From Uliginosibacterium gangwonense DSM 18521 (GTDB lineage: Bacteria; Pseudomonadota; Gammaproteobacteria; Burkholderiales; Rhodocyclaceae), in contig NZ_KB892835.1 in the NCBI RefSeq assembly GCF_000373965.1, positions 526,985 to 590,984 of the forward strand: a stretch of 64,000 bases of DNA. Direction: 5' to 3'. Made by a program: the position numbers and the translations under genes. Of this stretch, positions 54,495 through 62,724 are shown in pieces. The notes under the pieces were generated by a model that was not told where the DNA came from, ran no database searches, and saw only the letters and a list, made by a program, of their open reading frames with translations. How positions within the stretch are numbered: the stretch's first letter is position 1; each line of letters starts with the position of its first letter.

Positions 54495-55115
54495 ATGACA
54501 GGGACTGGAACCGGAGTCCGTGCCACCCAGTTGGCATGTGTTCTCGGCGTGCTGGCACTGGCCGGGTTTTACACGGCTGACCGCCTGACCTGGGCTCTGG
54601 AAACCTTCCCTGTGATGATTGCGGTGCCCCTGCTATGGGGCACCTACAAGCGTTTCCCACTCACGCCGATGCTGTACTGGATCATCACTGTACACGCGCT
54701 GGTGCTGATTGCCGGTGGATACTGGACCTACGCACATGTGCCACTGGGTTTTTGGATTGAGCACGCCTTCGGCCTCTCGCGTAACCCCTACGACAAGATC
54801 GGTCACTTCCTGCAAGGTGTCACACCTGCACTGCTGACCCGGGAAATCCTGCTGCGCCGCGGCTATCTGCGCGCAAAGAGGATGACTGCGTTTTTGGCAA
54901 TCTGCGTGGCAGCCTTGGTCAGCATGTGTTACGAGTTGCTCGAATGGGGCAGTGCGCTTGCGCTGGGTCAAGGGGCGGACGAGTTTCTGGGAACTCAAGG
55001 CGACCCTTGGGACACTCAGTCAGATATGTTCATGGCATTGATAGGCGCCAGCGTGGCAATGGGCCTGCTTTCACGCTGGCAAGATCGGCAGATGCAGGCA
55101 ATTGGGAGTAAGTAA
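54495..55115 (+). CDS. yjdF: DUF2238 inner-membrane protein (YjdF-like)
   Basis: 206 aa, six hydrophobic segments. Conserved DUF2238 core: NPYDKIGHFLQGVTPALLTR, then MCYELLEWGSALALGQGADE and FLGTQGDPWDTQSDMFMALI, with acidic and His residues inside or near membrane segments. Function unknown in all members. Sits 6 nt after the FKBP gene, and its stop overlaps the ybaK start (TAATG). Confidence 0.9.
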   Translation: MTGTGTGVRATQLACVLGVLALAGFYTADRLTWALETFPVMIAVPLLWGTYKRFPLTPMLYWIITVHALVLIAGGYWTYAHVPLGFWIEHAFGLSRNPYDKIGHFLQGVTPALLTREILLRRGYLRAKRMTAFLAICVAALVSMCYELLEWGSALALGQGADEFLGTQGDPWDTQSDMFMALIGASVAMGLLSRWQDRQMQAIGSK

Positions 55116-55600
55116 TGAGTCACGAAAAAGCGCCAGTCACCCCCGCCATCCGGGTACTGCGCCAGCATAAGGTCGATTTTGGCGACCATCTGTATACCTA
55201 CGAAGAAAAAGGCGGCACCGCAGTCAGTGCGCGGGAACTGGGCGTGGATGAGCATGCTGTGATCAAGACCCTGATCATGGAAGACGAAAACAAGCACCCG
55301 CTCGTGGTGTTGATGCACGGTGATCGTGAAGTCTCCACCAAGAATCTTGCCCGCCACATGGGCGTGAAAACCATCAGCCCCTGCGCACCGGATACCGCCA
55401 ACAAGCACTCCGGCTACATGGTCGGTGGCACCAGTCCTTTTGGCACCCGCAAAGCCATGCCGGTGTACATGGAAGAAAGCATCCTCAGCCTGCCCGTCAT
55501 CTACATCAACGGCGGCAAGCGCGGCTACCTCGTCAGTATTCCGCCACAGGCCGCAGTGGATATCCTCAAGCCTGAGTTGGTGAGTGTAGCGGTCGAGTGA
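55115..55600 (+). CDS. ybaK: Cys-tRNA(Pro)/Cys-tRNA(Cys) deacylase YbaK
   Basis: 161 aa. Trans-editing enzyme that clears Cys mischarged on tRNA-Pro. YbaK fold motifs: TPAIRVLRQHKVDFGDHLYT, VIKTLIMEDENKHPLVVLMH with the conserved Lys, and GGTSPFGTRKAMPVYMEES. A close EbsC-type homologue cannot be excluded. Last gene of the FKBP-yjdF-ybaK run; the hypothetical gene at 55614 converges on it with a 13-nt gap. Confidence 0.92.
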   Translation: MSHEKAPVTPAIRVLRQHKVDFGDHLYTYEEKGGTAVSARELGVDEHAVIKTLIMEDENKHPLVVLMHGDREVSTKNLARHMGVKTISPCAPDTANKHSGYMVGGTSPFGTRKAMPVYMEESILSLPVIYINGGKRGYLVSIPPQAAVDILKPELVSVAVE

Positions 55601-55613
55601 TTGCGGTCAGGTG

Positions 55614-56075
55614 TCAGGTTTTTTGATCCCAACCAGAGACCTGACCGTCGTCAACTGTTATTCGAAGTGCGTAACGGTTGACGCCCATAGGGCTGTATTT
55701 CCAGACTTCTCGATGTTTTGTCTTGAGCGTTTTTGTATCCACAGCGGCTGGGGGACCTAACGAGTCCATTAATTGCTCGCGGGTTTGCCCCTGCCAGAAC
55801 CGTCTTTCCCAAATGAGCTGCACGATATGTTCGTTTTTATATTTGTCGTGTAAATAATTCAATCGAGTTTCTTCTGCCCGCTGGTGTTCTTGCTTTGTGC
55901 GCAGTGCATCTTGCTTCTTCGTGTAGGCGTTAAGTAGAAACGCAACTACGATAATCCCTAGAATGGAAAGAAACAGTGCTTGGTGCTCAAAAATGAATGA
56001 TATGGCGTAGATGACCACGCCGATAAAAAGCATCGTGCCCCATAAACTACCTGCAGTTGAAGATTTTCTGGACAT
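55614..56075 (-). CDS. Small membrane protein with SmpA-like C-terminal domain, unknown function
   Basis: 153 aa. Hydrophobic hairpin at about residues 12-29 and 33-49, a charged coiled stretch (KKQDALRTKQEHQRAEETRL), then a soluble domain FWQGQTREQLMDSLGPPAAV, LKTKHREVWKYSPMGVNRYA and DDGQVSGWDQKT. The G-x-T-x-x-x-L-x-x-x-L-G-x-P pattern is seen in SmpA/OmlA-like and related lipoprotein folds. No named family assigned. Stands alone between ybaK and the GH43 gene. Confidence 0.75.
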   Translation of the reverse strand: MSRKSSTAGSLWGTMLFIGVVIYAISFIFEHQALFLSILGIIVVAFLLNAYTKKQDALRTKQEHQRAEETRLNYLHDKYKNEHIVQLIWERRFWQGQTREQLMDSLGPPAAVDTKTLKTKHREVWKYSPMGVNRYALRITVDDGQVSGWDQKT

Positions 56076-56158
56076 CGGCAGAGTGTTGAGAAGTTACTCT
56101 GTCATCTTAGGCGTGAATGTCCTTCGTTTTAGCTGTCTGATGGGGCATGCATGGCGCG

Positions 56159-57895
56159 TTAGCGGGTAACGTGAAACCAGTCAAAATCCGCGTAGCCGAC
56201 CGAGGTGGCTACATAAGCCGGTGTGCCGCTGGGGGCTGAGCAGAACAAGCCGAATTGCGTGCCCACCCAGCGCCCCGGTTTGCTGATGAAGGATTCGCCA
56301 AAGGACGTGAAGTGTTCGCCATCCAGACTGTAGGCAAAGCTGAGCTTGGCGTGTGTGGCCTGGGATTCGGATGCCCAAGGCTTGGTTGAGCTGGCCGGGG
56401 GCGTGACTGTTACCTTGGTGGGTTCAGCTTGCAGGCGCAAATAGACGGTACTCGTTTCAAGCGCTTGCCCGGCTACTTCACGTTCCGGCTGGTTGCCAAT
56501 GGCATTGATGCGGGTACGTTGAACCAGACGGATACCCTTTGCGGTTTTGACCAGACCGATCCACGCATAGTCATAGCCAAACATCACCAGCCCGGCTTGC
56601 TCGCCCTCTGCCTTGGGGTTGAAGGTGAGCAGGGTGGTGGCTGTGAAGGCTGGCGCCGGAAGTTTCTGGGTGAGCAGGTTGCCCGCTTCGTAGAGGTTGG
56701 CGGGGGCCGACGCAGCTTTCAGGCGCAGCTTGCCGGGGGTAGCACTCAGGCTGGCCCAGTCATCCTGCGGGTTGGCGTGCCATTGCCATGCGAGGGAAAG
56801 GCTGCCCTCGAACTCATCATTCATTTGCGGTACGCGGATTGGGTAATCTGCGCTGACATCCGGCTTCCGGTAGTGGGCGACAGGTTCGCCCCGCCCGGTA
56901 TGCTTAGGGTCTGCGCCAATCACCGGCCAGTCATCCTGCCAGTGCATGGGCTGCAGGTGCACGATGCGGCCGTAGGAATCCTTGTCCTGAAAATGAATGA
57001 ACCAGTCTTCGCCCGTTACGGTATCCACCCACGCGCCTTGGTGGGGGCCGTTGGTGGCGGATTGGCCCTGATCCATCACATTGCGGCCTTCATAGGGGCC
57101 CCAGATGTTACGCGAACGGAATACCCCCTGCCAGCCGGGTTTGACACTGCCTGCTGGCGCAAAGATGTAGTAATAGCCGTTGCGCTTGTAGAGCTTAGGG
57201 CCTTCAATCGTGACCCACGGGCGCGGGCCGGTACTGGTTTCTGCCGGAGGAAGCGCTTCCCCGTTTACAACGATTTTGCCTTCCCCTTGCGTATGCGTAC
57301 CCTCTGCATTTAAAGGCTTGATACGCAGCACATTCGCAAATCCTGCCCGGCTTTTGGCAAAGGCCATCACCAGATAGGCTTGGCCATCGTCATCCCAGAA
57401 CGGCGCCGGGTCGATCACTCCGGGCGTGTTGTCGACCAGTACGGGAGCTGACCACGGGCCTGCCGGATCGGTGGCGGTGACAAGGTAGACGCCAAAATCC
57501 GGGTCCGGGTAATAGATCATGAACTTGCCATCATGATGGCGAATCGACGGTGCCCACACTCCACCGCCACGCCGGGGTGTTGCGTGATGTGCATCCGGCA
57601 CTTGGCGCGGCAGCGCGTGGCCGATCAATTCCCAATTCACCAGATCGTAGGAGTGCAGAATCGGCAGCCCCGGCGTATTGGTGAAGGATGATGCAGTCAT
57701 GTAATAGTCTTCGCCCACGCGTACCACGTCCGGGTCGGAGTAGTCTGCATGCAGGATCGGGTTCTGGTATTCCCCGTTGCCCAGATCGGCAACCCAAGGG
57801 GCGGTGGCGGGGTTTTCGGTGGCGTGTGCGGGAAGGGACGATAACATGCTGCTGGTGATCAGAGTGGTGAGGAGTGTTGCAGAGAGCGTATTCAT
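56159..57895 (-). CDS. Secreted glycoside hydrolase family 43 (arabinofuranosidase/xylosidase type)
   Basis: 578 aa from ATG 57895; an in-frame ATG at 57919 is possible and neither has a clear ribosome site. Signal peptide MNTLSATLLTTLITSSMLSS, cleavage near AHA-TEN. Five-bladed propeller with the three acidic residues of GH43: base Asp in LHADYSDPDVVRVG, Asp in GVIDPAPFWDDDG, Glu in WVTIEGPKLYKRNG. From about residue 335 a concanavalin-like C-terminal domain (MNDEFEGSLSLAWQWHANPQ, then GLVMFGYDYAWIGLVK), as in beta-xylosidase-type GH43. A repeat CAATCC-gaat-GGATTG lies 39 nt upstream (57934-57949) and may be an operator. Likely acts on arabinoxylan or arabinan fragments. Confidence 0.9.
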   Translation of the reverse strand: MNTLSATLLTTLITSSMLSSLPAHATENPATAPWVADLGNGEYQNPILHADYSDPDVVRVGEDYYMTASSFTNTPGLPILHSYDLVNWELIGHALPRQVPDAHHATPRRGGGVWAPSIRHHDGKFMIYYPDPDFGVYLVTATDPAGPWSAPVLVDNTPGVIDPAPFWDDDGQAYLVMAFAKSRAGFANVLRIKPLNAEGTHTQGEGKIVVNGEALPPAETSTGPRPWVTIEGPKLYKRNGYYYIFAPAGSVKPGWQGVFRSRNIWGPYEGRNVMDQGQSATNGPHQGAWVDTVTGEDWFIHFQDKDSYGRIVHLQPMHWQDDWPVIGADPKHTGRGEPVAHYRKPDVSADYPIRVPQMNDEFEGSLSLAWQWHANPQDDWASLSATPGKLRLKAASAPANLYEAGNLLTQKLPAPAFTATTLLTFNPKAEGEQAGLVMFGYDYAWIGLVKTAKGIRLVQRTRINAIGNQPEREVAGQALETSTVYLRLQAEPTKVTVTPPASSTKPWASESQATHAKLSFAYSLDGEHFTSFGESFISKPGRWVGTQFGLFCSAPSGTPAYVATSVGYADFDWFHVTR

Positions 57896-58010
57896 GTCTG
57901 GATGCAATAGGCTTGCCATGAAGGCGTTACATTCAATCCGAATGGATTGCTACGGAGCATGCCATCAGATTACGCTTGCCGGGGTGGCAAGACAAGCCTT
58001 TGCATTCAGA

Positions 58011-58040
58011 CAAGGGCGACCACTGGCGTGATCGCCCTTG
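58011..58040 (-). terminator. Possible terminator hairpin after zwf
   Basis: Perfect 9-bp stem CAAGGGCGA/TCGCCCTTG with a 12-nt loop, 13 nt after the zwf stop on the minus strand; the T-run is weak. Confidence 0.55.
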
Positions 58041-58053
58041 AGTGACGCTGGAA

Positions 58054-59547
58054 TTACTCCGCGTCTTCGTTCCAGGTCCGTCCGTCGCGCTCGATGAGTG
58101 CGACGGAGGCGGATGGGCCCCATGTGCCTGCGGCATAAGCCTGGGCGCGTTGCGAGGTGTTTTTCCACGCGGCCAGAATCGGGTCGATCCAGCGCCAGGC
58201 GGCGGCTACTTCGTCATGCCGCATGAATAGCGTCTGGTTGCCACGGATGGCGTCCATCAGCAGGCGCTCGTAGGCGTCCGGGCTGTTAGCGCCGCCGTAG
58301 GCTTCGGCGAAGCTCATGTCCAGTGGCATGCGGCGCAGGCGGATGTTACCGGGGCCGGGGTCTTTGATCATAATTTCCAGCGTCATGCCTTCGTTTGGCT
58401 GCAGGCGGATGACCAGACGGTTCTGGCTGATGCGGCCTGCCGTAGCGTCGAAGATGGAGTGGGAGATCGGGCGGAAGTTGATGACGATTTCCGAGGTGCG
58501 CCCCGCCAGCCGCTTGCCCGTGCGCAGGTAGAAAGGCACACCTGCCCAGCGCCAGTTGGCAATTTCAGCCTTGATGGCAACAAAGGTTTCGGTATTGCTC
58601 TCGTCCGAGCCCAATTCCTGCAGATAGCCCGGCACCGGTTCACCATTGCTGGAGCCACTGCGGTATTGGCCGCGCACAGTGAGTTGCTCCACATTGCGCT
58701 CATCAATGCGCTTGAGGGCCTTGAGCACCTTGAGCTTTTCGTCGCGCACGGCGTCGGCTTCGAATTCGTCTGGCGGCTCCATGGCGACCAGACAGAGCAG
58801 TTGCAGGATGTGGTTCTGCACCATGTCGCGCAGCGCGCCGGAGGTGTTGTAATAGCCGCCGCGCTCGCCTACGCCTAGGTCTTCGGCCACTGTAATCTGG
58901 ATGTGGTCGATGTGGGTGCTGTTCCACAGTGGCTCGAACATGCGGTTGGCAAAGCGCAGCGCCATGAGGTTCTGCACGGTTTCCTTGCCCAGATAGTGGT
59001 CGATCCGGAAAACCTGGCTTTCCTGAAAGACTTCCCCCACCGCCGCATTCACGGCACGGGCACTCTCGCCATCCTTGCCCAGCGGTTTTTCCAGCACCAC
59101 ATGGCTATCTGGGGTCACAAGGCCGAATTGGCGGATGCGCTGGCTGATGCCTGCAAACAGATCAGGCGATACGGCAAAATAGAAGGTACGCACATGCTCG
59201 GGCACCTGCGAGAGCACTTGCACCAGATCCGGCCAGCCTGCTTCGCCGGTGGCATCGACCGAGCAGAAGGAGACGCGGCGCAGGAAGCGGTCCAACGCTT
59301 CGGGGGTACTGGCAGCGTCTTTAACGTGATCACAGATCGCATCACGCACAAAGGCTTGGTAGGCTTCGTTGCTCAGCGGGCGACGGGAGACGCCGATGAT
59401 GCGCGAGGTTTCCGGCACCTGGGCGCGGCGGCAGCGCTGGAACAGCGCGGGGAACAGCTTGCGGGCGGCCAGATCGCCGGTACCGCCAAAGACGACCAGA
59501 TCAAAAGGGGGAACTTGTGAAGAATTGGAAAAGGGGGCTGTGGACAT
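58054..59547 (-). CDS. zwf: Glucose-6-phosphate 1-dehydrogenase
   Basis: 497 aa. Oxidises glucose 6-phosphate with NADP(+), entry to the oxidative pentose phosphate/Entner-Doudoroff routes. Nucleotide motif FGGTGDLAARKLFPAL near residue 20, active site FRIDHYLGKETVQNLMALRF with catalytic His, FYLRTGKRLAGRTSEI and the C-terminal WRWIDPIL. No pgl, edd or eda lies beside it here. The upstream neighbour is a divergent acetyltransferase gene. Confidence 0.97.
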   Translation of the reverse strand: MSTAPFSNSSQVPPFDLVVFGGTGDLAARKLFPALFQRCRRAQVPETSRIIGVSRRPLSNEAYQAFVRDAICDHVKDAASTPEALDRFLRRVSFCSVDATGEAGWPDLVQVLSQVPEHVRTFYFAVSPDLFAGISQRIRQFGLVTPDSHVVLEKPLGKDGESARAVNAAVGEVFQESQVFRIDHYLGKETVQNLMALRFANRMFEPLWNSTHIDHIQITVAEDLGVGERGGYYNTSGALRDMVQNHILQLLCLVAMEPPDEFEADAVRDEKLKVLKALKRIDERNVEQLTVRGQYRSGSSNGEPVPGYLQELGSDESNTETFVAIKAEIANWRWAGVPFYLRTGKRLAGRTSEIVINFRPISHSIFDATAGRISQNRLVIRLQPNEGMTLEIMIKDPGPGNIRLRRMPLDMSFAEAYGGANSPDAYERLLMDAIRGNQTLFMRHDEVAAAWRWIDPILAAWKNTSQRAQAYAAGTWGPSASVALIERDGRTWNEDAE

Positions 59548-59604
59548 CGAGAATGCCTCTATTTTGAGATAACAGGGTTTAGTTTAGCTTGCATTGGGGG
59601 AATT

Positions 59605-60054
59605 TTGAGCGTGGATTGTTCAGAGAACGAATCAATGGCCGATATCCGGCGTATCGACGCCGAGCAAACCTTGCCGATCCGGCATGCCGTGTTGTGGCCG
59701 CACAAGCCTCTGGACTATTGCAGAGTGGCTGAAGACGCACAAGGTGAGCACTGGGGCGCGTTTGTGGATGGGCAACTGGTGTGCGTGGCGTCCTTGTTTG
59801 CGGATGAGCAGGGCGGCATGCGTCTGCGCAAGTTTGCCACCCTCACGTCGATGCAAGGGCAGGGCATTGGTTCGGCGCTGCTGGCGCAATTGTTGGTGCA
59901 GTTGCGCCAGCGTGGTGTCAAACGCTTCTGGTGTGACGCGCGGCGCAGTGCCTGCAATCTGTATGCAAAGTTTGGCCTGCAGGTGGAAGGGGAGGGCTGG
60001 GTGCGCGAAGATGTGGAGTTTGTGCGCATGAGCATTGTGTTCGAAAGTGCTTGA
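59605..60054 (+). CDS. GNAT family N-acetyltransferase
   Basis: 149 aa if the TTG at 59605 is used (GGGGGA just upstream); ATG 59635 gives 139 aa and begins right at the conserved IRRIDAEQTLPIRHAVLWPH. GNAT core: LRKFATLTSMQGQGIGSALL (acetyl-CoA pyrophosphate loop QGQGIG) and FWCDARRSACNLYAKFGLQV. The substrate is unknown; the HAVLWPHK start is seen in small-molecule acetyltransferases. It ends directly on the MerR operator-like palindrome. Confidence 0.85.
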   Translation: MSVDCSENESMADIRRIDAEQTLPIRHAVLWPHKPLDYCRVAEDAQGEHWGAFVDGQLVCVASLFADEQGGMRLRKFATLTSMQGQGIGSALLAQLLVQLRQRGVKRFWCDARRSACNLYAKFGLQVEGEGWVREDVEFVRMSIVFESA

Positions 60055-60072
60055 CTTCGAGTGCACTCGAAG
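60055..60072. promoter_or_regulatory. Perfect 18-bp palindrome, MerR-type operator candidate
   Basis: CTTCGAGTGCACTCGAAG, overlapping a TTGACT -35-like hexamer (60051-60056). The layout (-35 then a long palindromic spacer containing GAGTGCACTC) is the usual MerR/NmlR-type operator. A convincing -10 was not found 19-20 nt downstream, so the exact promoter remains uncertain. Confidence 0.65.
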
Positions 60073-60087
60073 AAGGAGACTGGTGGC

Positions 60088-60552
60088 ATGAAAGGTGATT
60101 CAACACAGCAGGACATCCAGATGAACATCCAGGCAGTGACTCAGGCGACCGGTTTGACAGCCCACACCCTGCGCTATTACGAGCAGATCGGTCTGCTCAG
60201 TTCAATTGCGCGGGATGTGGGCGGGCGCCGCCGCTACACGGCCCGGGATCTGGAATGGATCGCCTTTTTGCAGCGCCTGCGCGCCTTGGGGATGCCGATC
60301 CGCGAGATGTGCGACTACGCAGCGCTGCGACGCGAGGGCGACTCCACCGCGGCAGCTCGACGTGCCTTGTTGCAAAAGCATCTGGATCGTATCCAGCAAG
60401 AGATTCGCTTGCTGGCAGATTCCGCTGATATGCTCAAAGCAAAGATCGAGTATTACCACACGCTGGAGGCGTCGTCATCGCCCACCCCTTCCACTCAGGA
60501 GAAGCAAGATGACGAACGAAAGATACGAACGCGGGCTGGCCAAACTCAATGA
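60088..60552 (+). CDS. MerR family transcriptional regulator
   Basis: 154 aa from ATG 60088 (AAGGAG 9 nt upstream); a start at 60121 is possible. Winged helix: TQATGLTAHTLRYYEQIGLL, VGGRRRYTARDLEWIAFLQR and LRALGMPIREMCDYAALRRE, then a dimer helix (QKHLDRIQQEIRLLADSADM). No Cys metal-binding loop is present, so it belongs to the NmlR/AdhR-like or electrophile-sensing kind rather than metal sensors. Its last 44 nt overlap the start of the next gene in another frame. It likely binds the palindrome just upstream. Confidence 0.9.
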   Translation: MKGDSTQQDIQMNIQAVTQATGLTAHTLRYYEQIGLLSSIARDVGGRRRYTARDLEWIAFLQRLRALGMPIREMCDYAALRREGDSTAAARRALLQKHLDRIQQEIRLLADSADMLKAKIEYYHTLEASSSPTPSTQEKQDDERKIRTRAGQTQ

Positions 60553-60886
60553 AATCGACGGCAAGGCCGGGCAGGAAGTGGTGGCTGCACTGGCCGATAT
60601 CGCGCCAGACTTCGGGCGCATGCTGATTGAATTCGGCTTCGGGGATATGTACTCCCGCCCCACACTGGATTTGCGCAGCAAAGAAATCGCAGTAGTTGCC
60701 GCACTCACCGCCATGGGCACCGCAACCCCGCAACTCAAAGTACATCTGAACGCCGCCCTGAATGTAGGCGTGAGCCGCGACGAGATCGTTGAGACCATGA
60801 TGCTGATGACGCTCTACGCAGGCTTTCCCGCAGCACTCAATGGGCTATTCGCCGCCAAGGCAGTGTTTGCCGAACGTGGGGTGTAG
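60509..60886 (+). CDS. Carboxymuconolactone decarboxylase family protein
   Basis: 125 aa from ATG 60509 with AGGAG 7 nt upstream. CMD fold: LIEFGFGDMYSRPTLDLRSK, EIAVVAALTAMGTATPQLKV and HLNAALNVGVSRDEIVETMM, then MTLYAGFPAALNGLFAAKAV. The AhpD-type CxxC motif is absent, so a peroxidase-partner role is unlikely; it is closest to gamma-carboxymuconolactone decarboxylase-like proteins that often accompany MerR regulators. Co-transcribed and overlapping with the MerR gene. Confidence 0.9.
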   Translation: MTNERYERGLAKLNEIDGKAGQEVVAALADIAPDFGRMLIEFGFGDMYSRPTLDLRSKEIAVVAALTAMGTATPQLKVHLNAALNVGVSRDEIVETMMLMTLYAGFPAALNGLFAAKAVFAERGV

Positions 60887-60910
60887 CACTTCCCTGTATA
60901 TGGCTTGCTC

Positions 60911-60951
60911 ACTGTCTGAAGAGCCTCGCGCAGCGGGCTTCTTCAGACAGT
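60911..60951. terminator. Hairpin between convergent genes
   Basis: ACTGTCTGAAG/CTTCAGACAGT, a perfect 11-bp stem extended by GCC/GGC, between the CMD gene (plus) and the phosphodiesterase gene (minus). No T-run, but the location suits a two-way stop. Confidence 0.6.
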
Positions 60952-60974
60952 GCTTGAGTCGAGTTACGCTTCGA

Positions 60975-62357
60975 TCAGCGACCGGTTTCCTTCAGGTAAG
61001 TCGCACGGGTGGGCACGGCTGTGTTGGAGAAATCCGTGAATACCCCGTCGACGCCAGCGCGTAAATAAGTCAGCAACTCGGCAGCCGGGTCATTGTTGAA
61101 GACGCCCGCAAGGTACTTGGTTTCATTGCGGAAGGTGTAGACGTGAACAAACAGCCCCGCCTTGTGTGCGTCAGCAATCAGGCTTGTTGGCACGGCGGAG
61201 CTTACGCCGGCAAAGGTGCCGCTGGCACCGCTGAGTTTCATCACCTGCGGCTTCCACGGGCCAATACCGTCTGCATAAGTCTTGACTTCGGCCAGGCCAG
61301 CAGGGGTCAGCATTGCATCGAAGTAGCGGCCATCTCCATTAATGGTCCAGCTGTAGGGGCGGCCGTCGACAAAATTCCAGTAGTCGTTTTGCATGTATAT
61401 CATGGCGCCCGTCTTGTAGTCGACATCATTGCCATCGATTAGCTGTACGGCCTTGGTGGCCAGGCCAATGGAGCGCATGTATTTCAGGCTTGCCGGATCG
61501 AAGGACTGGACGAAAATCGCAGCGGTCTTGCTGTTGAGGCCATTGTCCTTGATCAGCTTGACGACAGCGTCCTCAAAAGGATGGCCTGTGTTGTTTGCGT
61601 CGCACCCGTTGGCAATGCCCTGGGCATTGTTCCAGACCGGATTTTTGGTTTCGGGATAAACCGAGATCGTGCGGCCGGTTAACGCGCTCTTGGCTTTGGC
61701 GAAATCGATGATTTCCTGCATGGTCAGGATCGGGTACTGGCCATTGAGCGCGGTCGGGCGCGAGTCCCTTGCGTCGTAGGTGGTGCCACCGATCCAGGCT
61801 TTGAGTTCGGCAGCGGTAAAGTCGGTGATCGACCAGTCGTTCGTGTGGTCTTCGCCATCTACCACCAAGGGCTTGAGAACCGATTTCGGATCGGTCGGAT
61901 CGATGCGGTCACTGAGATACTGCGCCGGGCCGCCGATTGTTTTGTAGTCATAACTTACGTTGACCATGACGCCAGCAGTTGTCCGCTTGCGGGCCGCGAC
62001 GGTGGGGTTCGTCAGGGCGATATCGGCGATGTTGGTGTTGTCACTCAGCCAAGGGTTGTGGCGGGCAACCAGCACGCAATCCTTGGTCAGATGCAGGTCC
62101 TCTTCCAGCGAATCTGCTCCGGCATCAACCGCGCCTTGGTAGGCAGGCAAGGTTTCTTCCGGGTACAAGCCCGGAAGGCCGCGATGGCCGATGATCAAGG
62201 GCGCCGTACCGTCCAGCGTGAGCAGGGGCGTGACGTTTGTCGTGGTGGAACTATCAGAAGATGAACTGCCGCCACATGCAGATAGCATGATGGCAGCCGC
62301 TAGCGGCAGGGCTGCAAGCAACTGTGGGCAGCGGAAGATCGAAGCAGGAATATGCAT
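60975..62357 (-). CDS. Glycerophosphodiester phosphodiesterase lipoprotein
   Basis: 460 aa. Lipoprotein signal with lipobox LSAC-GG at about residue 28, followed by a Ser-rich linker. GDPD TIM barrel: LIIGHRGLPGLYPEETLPAY (catalytic His), AGADSLEEDLHLTKDCVLVA with the metal-binding Glu and Asp, ARHNPWLSDNTNI (second His), and late GVDGVFTDFSN. Releases glycerol phosphate from glycerophosphodiesters in the periplasm or at the outer membrane. Larger than E. coli GlpQ (358 aa) because of inserts around residues 115-190. No glpT neighbour. Confidence 0.92.
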   Translation of the reverse strand: MHIPASIFRCPQLLAALPLAAAIMLSACGGSSSSDSSTTTNVTPLLTLDGTAPLIIGHRGLPGLYPEETLPAYQGAVDAGADSLEEDLHLTKDCVLVARHNPWLSDNTNIADIALTNPTVAARKRTTAGVMVNVSYDYKTIGGPAQYLSDRIDPTDPKSVLKPLVVDGEDHTNDWSITDFTAAELKAWIGGTTYDARDSRPTALNGQYPILTMQEIIDFAKAKSALTGRTISVYPETKNPVWNNAQGIANGCDANNTGHPFEDAVVKLIKDNGLNSKTAAIFVQSFDPASLKYMRSIGLATKAVQLIDGNDVDYKTGAMIYMQNDYWNFVDGRPYSWTINGDGRYFDAMLTPAGLAEVKTYADGIGPWKPQVMKLSGASGTFAGVSSAVPTSLIADAHKAGLFVHVYTFRNETKYLAGVFNNDPAAELLTYLRAGVDGVFTDFSNTAVPTRATYLKETGR

Positions 62358-62724
62358 GGCGCAGTTCTCTGGCGATTAAAAGATATCAATTGTTAGCTGC
62401 TGCCATGACGATGTGATGACTTTGTGATGTCAGAATTGTTGGAGCACCAAATGATTTGAAGGTGCGAATGCAAAGAAAATGGCGCTTAAAGCGCCAGTGC
62501 CGCTAAGCCGTACCGTGTACGGCGTATTTATTTCTATTACTCTGAAGTAGGACGTACTGAGCGGAGCGAACTACGCCGCATGAGTCTATTACTGTTTCTA
62601 GTTGGCCGGTATCGGTCTGCCGATATCGGCCCTAATGCTTTATGTCTACTTTCGACCCAGACTGTGTAAAAAGGCACAAAAACAGTCTATGCTTAGTGCA
62701 TGATTCGTATTTGGGGGAGGGCTG
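62358..62724. other. Intergenic region between the phosphodiesterase gene and the insertion sequence, 367 bases
   Basis: Holds two inverted repeats: TGGCGCTT-a-AAGCGCCA (62480-62496) and a 12-bp stem with one mismatch at 62604-62631 (GGCCGGTATCGG / CCGATATCGGCC). TCTATTACT occurs twice (about 62531 and 62585). The insertion sequence left end probably lies around 62650; no gene is visible. Confidence 0.5.
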
